This document shows positions 1 through 25,000 of a stretch of DNA of 64,000 nt, piece after piece. The notes beneath the pieces are model-generated. The model did not search any database, had not been told where the DNA came from, and saw nothing but the letters and a program-made list of their open reading frames with translations. Each line of letters opens with the position of its first letter. The stretch's first letter is position 1. The stretch lies in contig JAUJYZ010001520.1 in assembly GCA_033675265.1 (NCBI GenBank), positions 84,501-148,500 of the forward strand, in the 5' to 3' direction. Source of the stretch: Actinostola sp. cb2023. Its lineage: Eukaryota > Cnidaria > Anthozoa > Actiniaria > Actinostolidae. The position numbers were made by a program, and so were the translations under genes.

Positions 1-308
1 CGGTGCTATACAACTCGAAACTGGAGTATTCATCGTATTAAGGTGCGGACACACAGTGCAACATTGCGTGCAACATTGCCGGCAATTTTGTTGCAGCGTA
101 TGTCCACCCATGAAACTGATTGTTCGCAATTGACTAGCGCGCTAATACGACGTAATTTGTTGCTCGCAATGTTGCAGAAGTAGGACTCGATTCTACTTCT
201 GCAACATTGCGCGCAACATGTTGCAGAGGTGGACACGCGCTGCAACAATACGTGTTGCGTGCAATGTTGCACCGTGTGTCCGGCCCTTTAGGCAGTACGC
301 ATGCTTAC
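1..308. repeat. Inverted repeat of the TTGCGCGCAA family, intronic
   Basis: Arms at about 41-106 and 226-290 are complementary (GCGGACACACAGTGCAAC versus its complement ending GTGTGTCCG). The interior is also rich in short GCAACATTGC palindromes. The same family occurs at 12659-12867, 28980-29045 and 49105-49400. This stretch is the intron after the PLAT3 tail exon; no exon was found in it. Confidence 0.6.
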
Positions 309-11997
<11,689 letters not shown>

Positions 11998-13425
11998 TTT
12001 GCTTCGCAATCAGAGCGTTGTTTGGATTGTACAAACGCTAAAACCATCCGCCATCACCGCTTCGCCGTCTGACTCCTTCAAGTTCGGCTCGAATCATGAT
12101 AATGCTAATTTCGAGCGTATTTTGTGGAGTAATATTTTATAAACCTGTCTGTCATGGGATGATTTATCGATTTGATCTGCATAATGGCTCAATTTGCGGT
12201 GATTTAGACTATCTATTAAGCATCTAGAGCCAAAAAAACACTTAAGAATATCAACAATAACGAAATAAACATGCGAAAATGAGTCAAAATATCACCCCAA
12301 AAAAAGCAAATGGAAAAAATATTTTTTTGTACGGAATGTTCTGGAAAGTAGAAATAAGCTATTTTTGACGTCTGAATAAACGGATCGAAGTCTATCAAAA
12401 AGTGATCGATATTGATTTGATAATTCAAAACTAATCGATAATTAATTAATATAGTCATCACTCTCTTATAACTTCACGGCCAGTGTTATTTACTTTATCA
12501 AATCTTAACTTCATTCGTCATCATATGTGCGGACAAACTGTTCCAGCTGATTCAATTAAATATTTTCAAATAACTTACAAATTTATTCGCAATCTAATAT
12601 GACATCTTGTAAGGGACATGCACCATTGCCTGGCAACAAGGATGGACACTTCTAGCTAAAGGTACACACAGAGGGCGCAACGTTGCGCGCAATATTGCCG
12701 GCAACATGCATGTTTTCAGCGTGTCCACCTCTGCAATTTGTTGCACGCAATGATGCAGAAGTAGGATCACACTGTACTTCGATAAGCTATTGTAAAGGTG
12801 GACATGCTGCAACAATATTACCAGCAATAGTGCGCGCAGTGCTGTACCTGTGTATCTATCTGTACCTTTAGAATGCTTTCCCTCAACTTTTCGTTTTCAG
12901 CGCAAGTATAAGCACAAGCACAAACTCGAGTATATTAAGAAATGAAAAAATGAAAAACAAATGTGTTCATTGTGCTTATACTTGCGCTAATGCTTGCGAC
13001 AGGCCCGTTTTCACAGTGAAATAAGGCCTCTTGTGCTTATTCTTGCGTCAGGCTCGTTTTCACTAGCTGTGAAAGAAGGCCTCTTGTGCTTATTCTTGTG
13101 TCAGGCTCGTTTTCACTAGCTGTGAAAGAAGGCCTCTTGTGCTTGCGCTTATGCTTGTGTCACTGCTGAAAACCACAATTCAGCAATCACCTTTTTAAAA
13201 AACCCTTCTTTCCTAGTTTCTCAGTTAACACTGTAATTAATACCTCTTGTATGCGACCACCTTTCCTAAGCGACCAAATGACCACATAACAAGGGTGGTC
13301 GCTTATGAGAGGTTCTCACCTCTTCTAAGCGACCACTTCCAAAAGCGACCATAACAGCCTGATAACAAGGGTGGCCGCTCACCAAAGGTTATTATGAATT
13401 CACGATAGTCTGTGATTGCACTTAC
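11998..13425. other. Catenin-PLAT interval with inverted repeats
   Basis: Contains a CpG-bearing segment upstream of 11997, an inverted repeat of the TTGCGCGCAA family (12659-12867), tandem CTTGTGCTTATTCTTGCGTC units (12895-13165, period about 62 bp) and pogo-like GCGACCAC fragments (13238-13390). No armadillo-coding exon was found. Confidence 0.6.
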
Positions 13426-14135
13426 TTGTCGGTCGCCCTGCGCTCGATGTCCTGGGCATGGTAGCAGACCCAGGCCCTCTCGGTCCTGGCGATGGTCCTT
13501 GGTTACGAGGAAGTGACATGCTCGTGGTAGCAACCGCTGTACGTACATATTGAGGCTCGCTCTGTACTGACCCAGACTGAGATGGCGCTCTTGGAACTAA
13601 TGATAGGAAATGGTCAGTTTTTACAACGGAGGGTGGCATTCAAATGGTTTACCACCAGCCAGTCAGTCAGTAAACCAGTCATGTGACATGGATTATTGTC
13701 TAATTTTACCTTTATTAACGGCATAACTGTCAGACATGTATCCAGTCTCGTATTTAGTTGGCGTCATTCTTCCCTCATCAGCGGACGAATATCCTCCCCT
13801 ACCCGTGTACCCACGGGGAGATCTGAAATCTTCCACCGAAGACTGAGAGCCAGGGCCTCTTCTTGGTGATCGGTAATCTTCGACTGAGGACTGGGAACTA
13901 GGGCCTCGTTTGTCACTACGATATTCGTCCCCAGGGACATATCTTTTGGTAGGCGTACCAGGCCCCTCTCCGTTGACAGCTTTGTCACCGTAGTTGAATC
14001 TTTCTATTTGCGTGTGTTCGGTACCAGGGTCGAACTCGTCTTCTACCACTCGACCGTCGATCGTTCGCACAGTTCGGACTTCAGTTCTCGTGACCACCTT
14101 TTTGACTGTTTGGCCGCGGCCGCCTGGGGTCAAGT
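13426..14135 (-). CDS. Catenin exons 7 and 8, basic and Ser/Pro-rich linker
   Basis: Exon 7 (13710-14135, 426 bp) opens with LTPGGRGQTVKKVVTRTEVR and then has tandem RGPSSQSSVEDYRSP-like units and a GRGGYSSADEG stretch. Exon 8 (13426-13596, 171 bp) is Ser/Pro/Gly-rich (RNQGPSPGPRGPG) and ends GRPT plus one base before GTAAGTGC. Both look disordered and phosphorylatable, as does the same region of p120 catenins. Confidence 0.75.
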
Positions 14136-15376
14136 CTATTGTGAAAAGATATGGTCAATAAAGTAAAGTAAAGTAAATGTCCTTATTTAACGTCGGTAAT
14201 AGTACTCATATACTAATAAACTTGAGGCCGACGGTGCGCACTTTACTCCCCTCTCTCCATCAGTGCTCCGTTTTACGGGTAATTATTTAAAGCTGCACTG
14301 AGCTACGTGGATTAGAAGGCCGCGCACTAACCAACTAAGCCATCCTTGCTTCTAATATTAAACATGCATAAGCATAGGACCCTCTACCGTAGCCTGCGTG
14401 GCGGCCCAAAAGGTAGGGATCGGAGGTCACTAGTCCCCTTCCCAGTCCCTCCGATAGTCCCTCCGATAGTCCCTCCTATAGTCCCTCCGATAGTCCCTCC
14501 TATAGTCCCTCCTATAGTCCCTCCGACAGTCCCTCCGACAGTCCTCCGATCCCTACCCTTCGGGCCGCCACGCAGGCTACTCCGTCTACCGCTATATCAC
14601 GCGCTTTGTAGCAATGAAGAACAATAAGGACCAAAAGCCGCATGGGTGGTTTGCGTTTATGCTTGCGTCAGGCCCGTTTTCATAAAATTTCAAAAAAGAC
14701 TCGTAGGACGTACAATATTGTGAGAGTAATGATTCAACAACCTACATGTATGACCTTATAAAATAGGTGAAATGTCATCTTACCAGCGTCCATTAATTCT
14801 TGCTCCCAATCGTGACTGACTAACGAGTTGGACTGCCCTGTAACTTCGTGTGGTTCCATTTTGTTCTTTCTTGAATAAAGCGGATCCTGGTCGTCCCTGT
14901 AACACAAACATACACAAAAAACCCTTAATTGATATAAATTGTACGCTTGAAATAATAAGCAATTATTGGATGAGGTTGAGCATGATATCGTAAATTATCA
15001 AGATTGCGAAAACCGAATTCAATAATTGTTTTATTAAACATTTTGTATAAGTGAGAACACAATTATAATCAGGTCAATAAATGCTGCCATGGCTTGCATT
15101 GACACTGCAAACCTACCGCTCTTTATGACATTGTCCATTGAATCCCGCCTTGAATGAACTTGACAGGATAAATCTATTATCTGTAGCAGATAATAGATTT
15201 ATCCTGTCAAGTTCACATGCTATCGAGAATTAACTGCATGCTCTCAGCCAATCAGATGCGAGATTGTAGTAAAATGTTTAATAATAAAGATTATTATTAT
15301 TATTGTCAAGACTGACAAGATTTCCGTTAAAAATCGATAAAATTCACTTGATCTCCGTCTGTCTGTCGATCTCTGG

Positions 15377-15412
<36 letters not shown>

Positions 15413-15970
15413 ATCTCTCTGTCTGTCGATCCGTGTGACTGTTCGTCTGTCTCTGTCTGTCTGTCTGTCTCTCTGTCCGTCTGTCTGTCGATCTCTGGCT
15501 ATCCCTCGGTCTGTCTGTCCGTCTGTTTATATGTCAATCAATCAATCAATCAATGGTCTAAATGTATATCCATCTGTCTGTCCATCTGTCTGTCCGTCTG
15601 TTTCTCTGTCTGCCCGTCTCTCTTTCTGTCCGTCCGTCCGTCCTCCGCCTGTCCGTCTCTCTGTCTCTGTCGATCTCTGGCTATCTCTCTGTCTGTCTGT
15701 TTGTTTGTCTGTCTGTCTGTTTGTCTGTCCGTCTGTCTGTCTGTTTGTCTGTCTGTCCGTCTGTCCGTCTGTCCGTCTGTCTGTTCATCTGTCTGTCTGA
15801 AATAATGATCCTTATTGTATAGATTGTAAATTGATATTCAATGCCTAATTTTAGCTCAGTTTTACACATTTTGTGATATTATTTTTATAGATTTTCTAAT
15901 ATACGACTTTCATGCATGTAAAGAAGTTTAATTTTGTAACTTATGAAACTATCGTATTGAAATAAAGGTG

Positions 15971-16003
<33 letters not shown>

Positions 16004-19000
16004 GTCTGTTTGTCTGTCTGACTCCCTGTCTAATCTGTATCAATACAGTGTCTCTATATTTGTATTTGCAAAACCAATAGCTTAATTATCGTATATTCAA
16101 CATACAATGTCCATACAATAAATGGCTTTACTATTTCAATGGCAAAACAAAATAAAATTGAATAAACGAATGAAATAATGCTAATTAATTTGTACAAATT
16201 TGGATTGATTGAAAATTTAACCAGAAGTGATTATCCGCCGATTTTCTATAACAATAAATTCAATTGTTTTAATTTACCCAGCAAATTGAAAAAGGCTTAT
16301 ATTTTGAAGGAAAATCAGGAAATATTAAAATATTGGAGTTTATACCCATGAAAAAGTTAAAACTCTACGACGACTCCTACCATTTGAAGAAGACAGCGAT
16401 ATCCAAATTAATCCAGCTGAATTTTGGTATCTGAACCTACATTTTGTAATTGCCTACATTATATAATACGACACATGTTGGATTAGACAAAGGAACGCCA
16501 TTGAAGAAGAAAACGTTTGTTTTTCTTTCTTAGGTGATCGGAAATCCACTTTCTTGGGCACAGACGCTCTTATTATCACTCCTAGATAATGTAGAAGTAT
16601 TTGCGTGTTTTTCTTAATAGATGTATTGTTGTTGAAATTCAATCGTGTCGAATATAGGCTGGTCCTAACTCGTAATTTATTGATCATTCAATAGCCTTAT
16701 GTTACACAAATGGTGGGGTACTGTATGCCGGTGTGATCAGAGCTCTAGAAACGTAGGATTTCAGGCTTTGGGATAGTCAATGTACGATATATTTTGCTCA
16801 CTCGTGTTCTGTAAGCTTCTCGAGCAAATAGTATTGCTATGAGTTCTGTTTACACTAACTCGTACCTTGAATCAGTTAGCCCTCGTTCTTGAAGAACCTT
16901 CCTATAATATAAACAACAAGACAGGTTAAAAACTATCACAACATCAAATAAAACAACACAAGAGATGCATCTTACGTGAAGAACTTCATGGTGAGCATTC
17001 GGGACCCAGAAAAGGCTCACTTTTTGATCGTTTTGTTCATGATTAGAGAGTTTTCTCGATAGACAGCGGTATACTATTTAGCATAACAATGAAATTTGCA
17101 CTAAGCTTATTTTCGTTAGATAACAAAGAGAATCGTCTCGGTGACAATATAAGTTAACAAAGCATGAACAAGATAATAGAGGCTACCGTTGTGAAAAGCA
17201 AGTGCTTTGTATCTTGCTTTCTGACACCGAACCGTTTGACTGGAAAACCCAAGGATTTTTGAGCAAGAAATTCACTGTCATGAAAACTGTCACGAAAATT
17301 TGTGGTAATTCTTCAAATGACGCACTGACGTTCAGTTCACTTGGTGTTGAAGCGAAATTAGAATCGATGGGTTAAAATTAGGAATGAACTCAAATACACC
17401 GGTAATAGGCTTGAAGACGCCGAGTAGTGGCATGGAATTATTTATAAATACTTATTTCGCAAATTAAAATAGAGTTTGCACGGGAGTGGTGGTGACTAAA
17501 CTGATAAATGACAATTTTGGAAGATGAATGAATTAAATAAAATGTATAGTAAAATAGACATGACTTAATCTATAAAAAACAGATATTAATAAAAAATATG
17601 ATAATATATAATAATGATAATTTCATAAAAGTAATGACAATGGAGAAAACGATTAAAAAGAAATACACTGTAATTATTTATATTATTATATTATAGTCCA
17701 AACATTTCAGAGATTGAATATGACAGTTGAGAAGACTCTACGAGCAGTCAGGTTTTAAATTCTGCTTATTAGAGTACAAACATTAAAACCATGCAATGTT
17801 TAAATTTGTACTAAATCAGTAGCACTAATTAAACAATAGAAAACAATAATATTGTCACTATTTAGTACTAAATAGTACTATTTATGTTGCACGGTTTTAG
17901 TGTTTGTACTCTAGTATCAGACTGAAATCCTGGCTTTTACTACAATGTAGCTACAGGGACAACCCTGTTTAAATAAAGGTTTATTCATTCATTCACACAA
18001 GAACAAGAGACATTTTACGTTCTAAATGTCATTGTCAAAATGGGCCAACGAAAGCACAAGGCCACTTTTTCCATATCTTGTGCTTGCACTTGCTCTTGCA
18101 TCAGGCCCATTTTCACATTTTGAATGAATGAATGAATGGATGGATGGATTAAATGAATGAATGGCTGGATGGATGAATGAATGGATGGATGGATGGATGG
18201 ATGAATGGATGGATGGATGAATGGATGAATGGATGAATGGATGAATGGATGAATGAATGAATAGATGAATGAATGAATGAATGGATGGATGGATGAATGG
18301 ATGGATGAATAAATGAATAAATGAATAAATGAATAAATGAATAAATGAATAAATGAATAAATGAATGAATGGATGGATGAATGAATGGATGGATGGATGA
18401 ATGAATGAATCGATGGATGAATGAATGAATGCATGGATGAATGAATGCACATGTTGTTGCTCTTGTGCATGCTTTGCTAGTGCAAAGGCTTCAACAATAA
18501 CAGATCTAATCTTACACATACAATGTAGTCTAGTCCAGTTGAGTATGTTTTTTTTTTTAAATTTCTGTTCCACACGACCCCACAAGCTTTAGCTTTAAAT
18601 AATATCGTGTTTAAATAAAAGTTATTGTATGGTATTGTAGAGTGATTCCAATAAACCTGGATACTACTAATTAGCTGTCAGTATTTATTAGAATCAAAGA
18701 AACAAAAGAAAACAAAAGAGTGAGTGTTGGTGTAATTAGTAATGTCCAGGTTTATTGGAATCACTCCAGCCAAATACTCTTAAAATTTGCATATTGAGAT
18801 TTCAAACCTCTATAACTCATAAACGCAAGGTTCAAATCACAAAATCCTGAACCCACCAACTATTCAGCAAATACTGAATAGATTTTTAAAACAATCTCAC
18901 AGGGGTGATAGGCACTTTAACTACAGCTACTGCTCTTGAATAATCAAATACAAGAGCAGTCGATGTTCACACATGGGCAACTGAGGGTGGTGGTAGAATT

Positions 19001-22000
19001 TGCTAGTTGTCTCAGATTGCTGGCCAATACTAGCCATGTCTGACCACAGGCAGCCCAAAAACCTGTGGCAGACTCATGTATGGTACGTATTTTTTGTTTT
19101 AAAAATTTGTGGTCCTGTGTTGTTGTTAATGCTATTTAACATCATTCTGGCTGTTTTTAAGAGCGGTTTTTGACAAATTAGCTCACAGTGAGCTAAGACG
19201 GATGGAATTTTAAGTGCTAAAAACATCCATGTAAATAGCATTAACAACAACCTGTGGCAAGGTATGTTCAAATTTATTAAAACAAAAAATACGTATTTTT
19301 CGCCCCATACATTCATGTAAATCCGTTCGTACACTCCACAAATGTATTGCTTGGGTGCCCTGACCACCAAAACCTGTGGCAGACTCAATGGTCCATTCAA
19401 AAGTGTCCTAAGAGCTATTGACTACCAGAGAGAGATGGAATTTTAAGTGAAAACATCCATGTATTTACAGCCATGTATTAAAATAGTTAATATTTGATCC
19501 TTGAGGTCACCAAGGCTTTCAGACAGATTCCAGCCTACAAAGTCTACACGGCAGCATTCATATCGTTTTCAGGCAGTGTTTTTTATACATTTTTTTTTGC
19601 TTTTGTTGTTGTTTGTTTGTTGTTGTATTTTGTATTTTGTTTGTTTGTGTGTTTTTGGTTTTGAAAATTGAAAATATACCCAGAGATTTTACTGGCCCAT
19701 TCTCCTTGCTTTATATAATAAACATGAAAATTTCATAGCTATTTTTCACCAGTCATTAAAATTATATAATTATCATGGCTTCCTAAAACATTCTGAAAGA
19801 GTTATCATAGACTAGTAAAATACAATGCCTACATTTAATGGGTAAATGATGTTTAAAAAAATATTATTATAAAAAAAGGAAAAATTAAAATGATGTTTAA
19901 TTACAGTTTGATCACTTAGTCAAGTGTTTTTCTTTGACCTTTGCAATGTAATTAATACAGCTATGTGATTAAAGTCACATCATTTTACACCCTTGACTTT
20001 ATCAAGGCTTTCTGCTTTGGATATTAATTTACACACCTACATTTACACTGGTTTGAGACATTTTATCAACCAACATCATCATCATCACCAGCAACCATGC
20101 ATCTTCATCATCAGCTCCACCACCACCATCATCATCATCATAACCATGCATCTTTATCATCACCTGCACCATCATGAATCATCGTTATCATCACCATCAA
20201 AACCATGCATCTTTATCATCACCTGCACCATCATGAATCATCGTTATCATCATCATCATAACCATGCATCTTCATCACATTCACTATCATAGCCTGCAGA
20301 GCAGGCATTTTTGTTTTGGAGGATTTTGGGGGAACTTTGGAAATTTTGGACGAAAATTTCCAAAGTTCCCCCAAAATCCTCCAAAACAAAAACACCTCAC
20401 TATCATCATCATCATAACCATGCATCTTCATCATCACCTCCACCATCATGAATTGTCATCATCATCATCATCATCATAACCATGCATCTTCATCATCACC
20501 TCCACCATCATCACCATCATCATCATCATCATCATCACATCCATCTTCATCACCATCATCATCATCATCATAACCATGCATCTTCATCATCACCTCCACC
20601 ACCATGATCATCATCATCAAACCCAAAATCTAAACCATTTCTGGAAATGACCTACATGTATAATAATAATATAATAATAACCTTTATTTAATATGGTCTA
20701 GTACAAATGTACACTTAACTACTGCCATGATACATTAATATAGATTATTTCTTTCTGATAATATCAGTTGAACCACAACACTCACAAACAAGAATCAACC
20801 AACGCCGAGCCACTCATGCGACTTTCATCATCAGTGAGGTCCTCCTCACTGGCGACACTTCCTGGACCTTGCCCTCGCCATACAAAAGAATCGTCGGTGG
20901 AGCTGAAAAAACAAACACATAAATAATTGATTGATCAATTCATATTAGATGAACAACAGGCCTGTTTACGCCATGCTCTAGAAGTATAAGACACATGCGA
21001 GAGTACATTTTAAGAGACTTGTGATCAAAATTCAAATTCTCCTTTGGAATTCAAAGAGCCTCCAGGAGAATTCAGATTTTGATCAGAGATCAGTAGGTGC
21101 CTATCAGCCCTAAAAAGTCCTCCATTGGTTGTAAAGTGCATTGAGACAGTGTGAAATGCGCTATATAAGAAATATGACTGTATGTTGTGCTTGGATGGGT
21201 GACTCCCATTGATAACACAATCACTGTACTTATTACATATTATATTATATTAATTATATTATATTATATAGCTAATTGCATAATCATTGTCGGGTTCAAA
21301 ATCATAAATCATAGAAGCTGAGACCGCAAGGATGGATGGGAAATCAGTTCATGACCCGCATTCCATACAGATATATTCAATGTTCTCATAGTTTTGAAGG
21401 TATATGAGCTATTTAACTAAGATCCTACAAGTCTGGATAAAAAGGTCGATGATTTGACGGTGTTATTTGAGAATTTTAATTTCCCAGAATTCCTTTTGGT
21501 CATAGCTTTCATGATTTTCAACCCGACAACGATTATGCAATTAGCTATATACTACATTGTAGATACACATAGAATATGAGCAGCCATACTGTATGGGAAT
21601 TACAATGTCAAGCTGAGGTGAGACATTTTAAAGCCCATACAGTACGGTTATGAATATTGTATATTACATGTACTTATCATACGCACAGATGTATAAAATC
21701 TTGTTCTACTATAATTTTCAAGATACAAGACTGTAAGTTTGGCCGAGAAAATCAAAGTTAAAGGGTATAGCTTCTGCAGGTCCCAGTAACAGTACATAAT
21801 TCAATAGAAACAACAAAAGACTCGAAGTTATACAATAGAACGAACAAAGAACAATAGGTTGGCGGTACATGCAGAAAGACCCAGTTAAAGTCTATGCAAA
21901 TGAAGAGGATTTTGTATCCGATTTACAAGCTCTGCAATACAAGCATCAAGAGTTCCAGTACGCGCGCAATGCATTGTGAGATTATTACAAAGGAAAAGTG

Positions 22001-25000
22001 AGCACCAAGTGAACAAAAACATAGCTTGGGCTCCCTGTGTCTAGAATTGGTGCTCACTTTTCCTTTGTAATAACACCGGAAGTCTGGAACTCTTGATGCT
22101 TGTATGGTTATGATTTTTATTGTGATTTCCTCATGAATTATTATTAATAAATACGATAAGCTTTATTACTATTTTTACACGTCATCCAAGTAAATGGTTT
22201 GCATGTCTTTTAACGAAACGATAAAAAATAAGGCTTCATTTTGAACAATGATTTGTGCAGTATATATTTTCCATTTCATTTTGATCACAAATCACGATCT
22301 CCAAGTCTGATATGAGTTGTTGATTATTATTATTACTCACATGGTTTTTCAGATTCCTTCACAATTGCACAAAAGATAAACAAACTATTCATGATATATA
22401 ACCCTTCAATGGCTTTTAAAAGATTAAACAATACTATTGTAATATTGTTGTCGTTGTTGTTTTTACTACATCATACCGTTAGTGTAGCACAATTTTTTTA
22501 TATTTTTTATATTTTTTATATTTTTTTTTATTGTTGTTGATTTTCAAATGAACAGATAGTTTGTCAAAGGTTTCAAGTTCGATTCAGTACTTACATTTTG
22601 TATAAGAAGGCATATAAATTTATTTCTTGGTAGATTAACCGTGTTACATGTGTTTGAAAAATGACACAACTCAGTACACGATGTCGCGTCGTCTATTACC
22701 TATAATGTCTATATCTGTCAATATTTGAGATAATAATAATAATTCTTTATTCAAAATACTTAGTATATATACTAGGTATTTTGAAATGGTAGATCCTGAG
22801 GTTAGCAATAGTCACCCTATAACCTAAAATGAGGTCTGGGTTATCAACTAGATATATCAGTGATTACACTCGCAGTGGTAACACAAATATCAACATTTTC
22901 AACAAAAAAACACTTGAGTAAGAGATGCATAAATGTTTAATCCCAAAGTGACCAAAGTAATTAAATGTTCAATCAGACAGCAGAGAAAATCCACAAGAAA
23001 TTGACTTTTTTACCTTCCCACACACTTAACCCATTCGCTCCTGAGCTATTTTGAGTTTTTTAGCGATTTTCTGGACCTAATCACGTCGTAGGAAATTTCG
23101 ATTCCATATAAGGGGTTTCCATGGAAATCTTGACAGTTCTGAATGCCTGTGGGCTCGCGTCTTCATGTGTGCTGCCTTTCTTCTTGGGAGTTCGTAGGGG
23201 CTAGTAGTAATCACTACTCGAAAAGGCCAATTTTGTATTTTTAGAGTGTTTATAGCCATTATTCACCACAGAAGCCCCCAGGACAGCATCATTAAGCTTG
23301 ACTGGTGTGGTAGAGACCGTTCTCCTGGAAGAACTCAGGAGGAAGATACGAATTCACGAACACATTCGGCAGCTCGTTGAGATTTTCCAAAATGGCGGAC
23401 TCAAAGTGAAATCGTCTCTCTGGTCTTTCTGTGGTGGATTCCAGGGCCTACAAAGGCATTTTTGGCGACTTTGAACTTGAAAAGAATGCAACCGGTGCAA
23501 TATTTTGCCTGTAGGACCGAGTGGCTCGACACTCTATATATTCTTAAAAAAAGGATATGGCAGGAGGATTTCTGTCGAAATATCCCGGATGTTCCCGGCA
23601 TCCTTTTCGGGCGTGCAGAATGAAAACACGTGTTAGCGAAAGTGGTCCTAAGGAAATGGCTATTTTCGGCGAGTTAAGGAAGAGAGAAAAATTCACGAAT
23701 ATATCAAGAAGAGAGATGGAAGTTTGCTGAGAAAGTGGCGTTTTGTTTAAGGATGTATTTTGGAAGAAAATCCAAGTCAAATGTCGTTCATTTTCGAGGT
23801 GTAAAATTGCATCAAAAACACGCATTTTTGATTTTTATGGCAAACAAATTGAACTAATGCCCAGAAATCGGACCTGTAAGTCAGTTTACTTGAGGTTAAA
23901 ATATGAAGAGTTATCTAGTTGTCACTAATAACTGGCCATGAGATCGATGTTACGAAAATTCAGAAAGTTAGAATTTTTCAAAGCAGTATCGATGTTTACG
24001 GCCGGTTTCGGCCGGTGTAGGAGTCAATGGGTTAATTATGTATTAATAAACATGACATGTGGGCATATTTGTCTGATACGAAAACATACTTCTCATGTAC
24101 ACTTCGATTTTTGTATAGAAACTAAGTGAAATGAACCAAGCAAATAATATTCTGTATAGAAGCGCAACTCAATGTACAAACTGTACATGTGAAAAATATA
24201 TATTTTTTTGGTAACATGCATGATTTTAAAGTTATGTAGTTGACGTTTTTGTGTTCATACATGTACACAAGCACTCTAGCTTCTCAGTAATTAAAATTAG
24301 AGAATATTGAATGGACTAATATGATGGATACAGATTACTTAGACTAATGCTAACCCAAAGTATGATTAATGAAAGAACTGTCGAAATGAGGACAATACTA
24401 TCGGTTGGAAAAATCCTTATCCAATGGATAAGTATAGTTGATGCTGTTATCCAATAAATGTATCCACAGGATAAGAATTTATCTGAGTAAGGAGAGTACA
24501 TGCTATTCCTTCATTTAACAATCTTATGCCCTAGTGCTAAGCATGTAAGACATCATTGCACTGTATATGTACACTACATGTATATGTATACACTCATTTC
24601 GATAAAGTTAGTCACCCAAAAAGCTTCGAAGGTGAGACCAAGAAGGACCATGGGTACATACATTTTAACCAACCCAGGATCCTCATCGGTCTCACCTTCG
24701 AAGCTTTACGGGTGACTAGCTTTATCGAAATGAGTGTATACCATATATTTGACATTCAAGAATAGAACTGATGACAAAATATCAGAACATGTTTAATAGA
24801 TGTTCCATCAATTATAGGAAGTGTTGTACCCATCAAATAATCATGATTTATACATGTATGGTACATCTAATCTGTGGCTGATAGCAACCATGATAATTAT
24901 GACTTTTGCAGATCAACTTAGGCTCACAGTCAAGATCGACTCCTATTAAAGGAGATCGTAGGATGCCAATATATAATGCTAGACAACAGTTGAAAGTAAC

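Larger units (their letters stand above)
16902..20785. other. Catenin intron with several repeat elements
   Basis: Contains an inverted repeat at 17772-17914 (with a relative at 62757-62885), a (GAAT/GGAT)n tract at 18118-18447, an inverted repeat at 18641-18767 with arms containing CCAGGTTTATTGGAATCACT, nested repeats of AAACCTGTGGCAGACTCA at 19060-19400, and an (ATC)n region at 20070-20620. No exon was found. Confidence 0.65.

Noticed and set aside
14284..14345. tRNA-like segment on the minus strand (GGCTTAGTTGGTTAGTGC, then CTTCTAATCC)
   Set aside because: D-arm and anticodon-like parts are visible, but no T-arm (B box) or acceptor stem follows. At best a tRNA-derived SINE remnant.
18022..18585. 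His/Ser/Phe/Ile-rich frames on the minus strand
   Set aside because: Translation of (GAAT/GGAT)n; no splice signals or codon bias.
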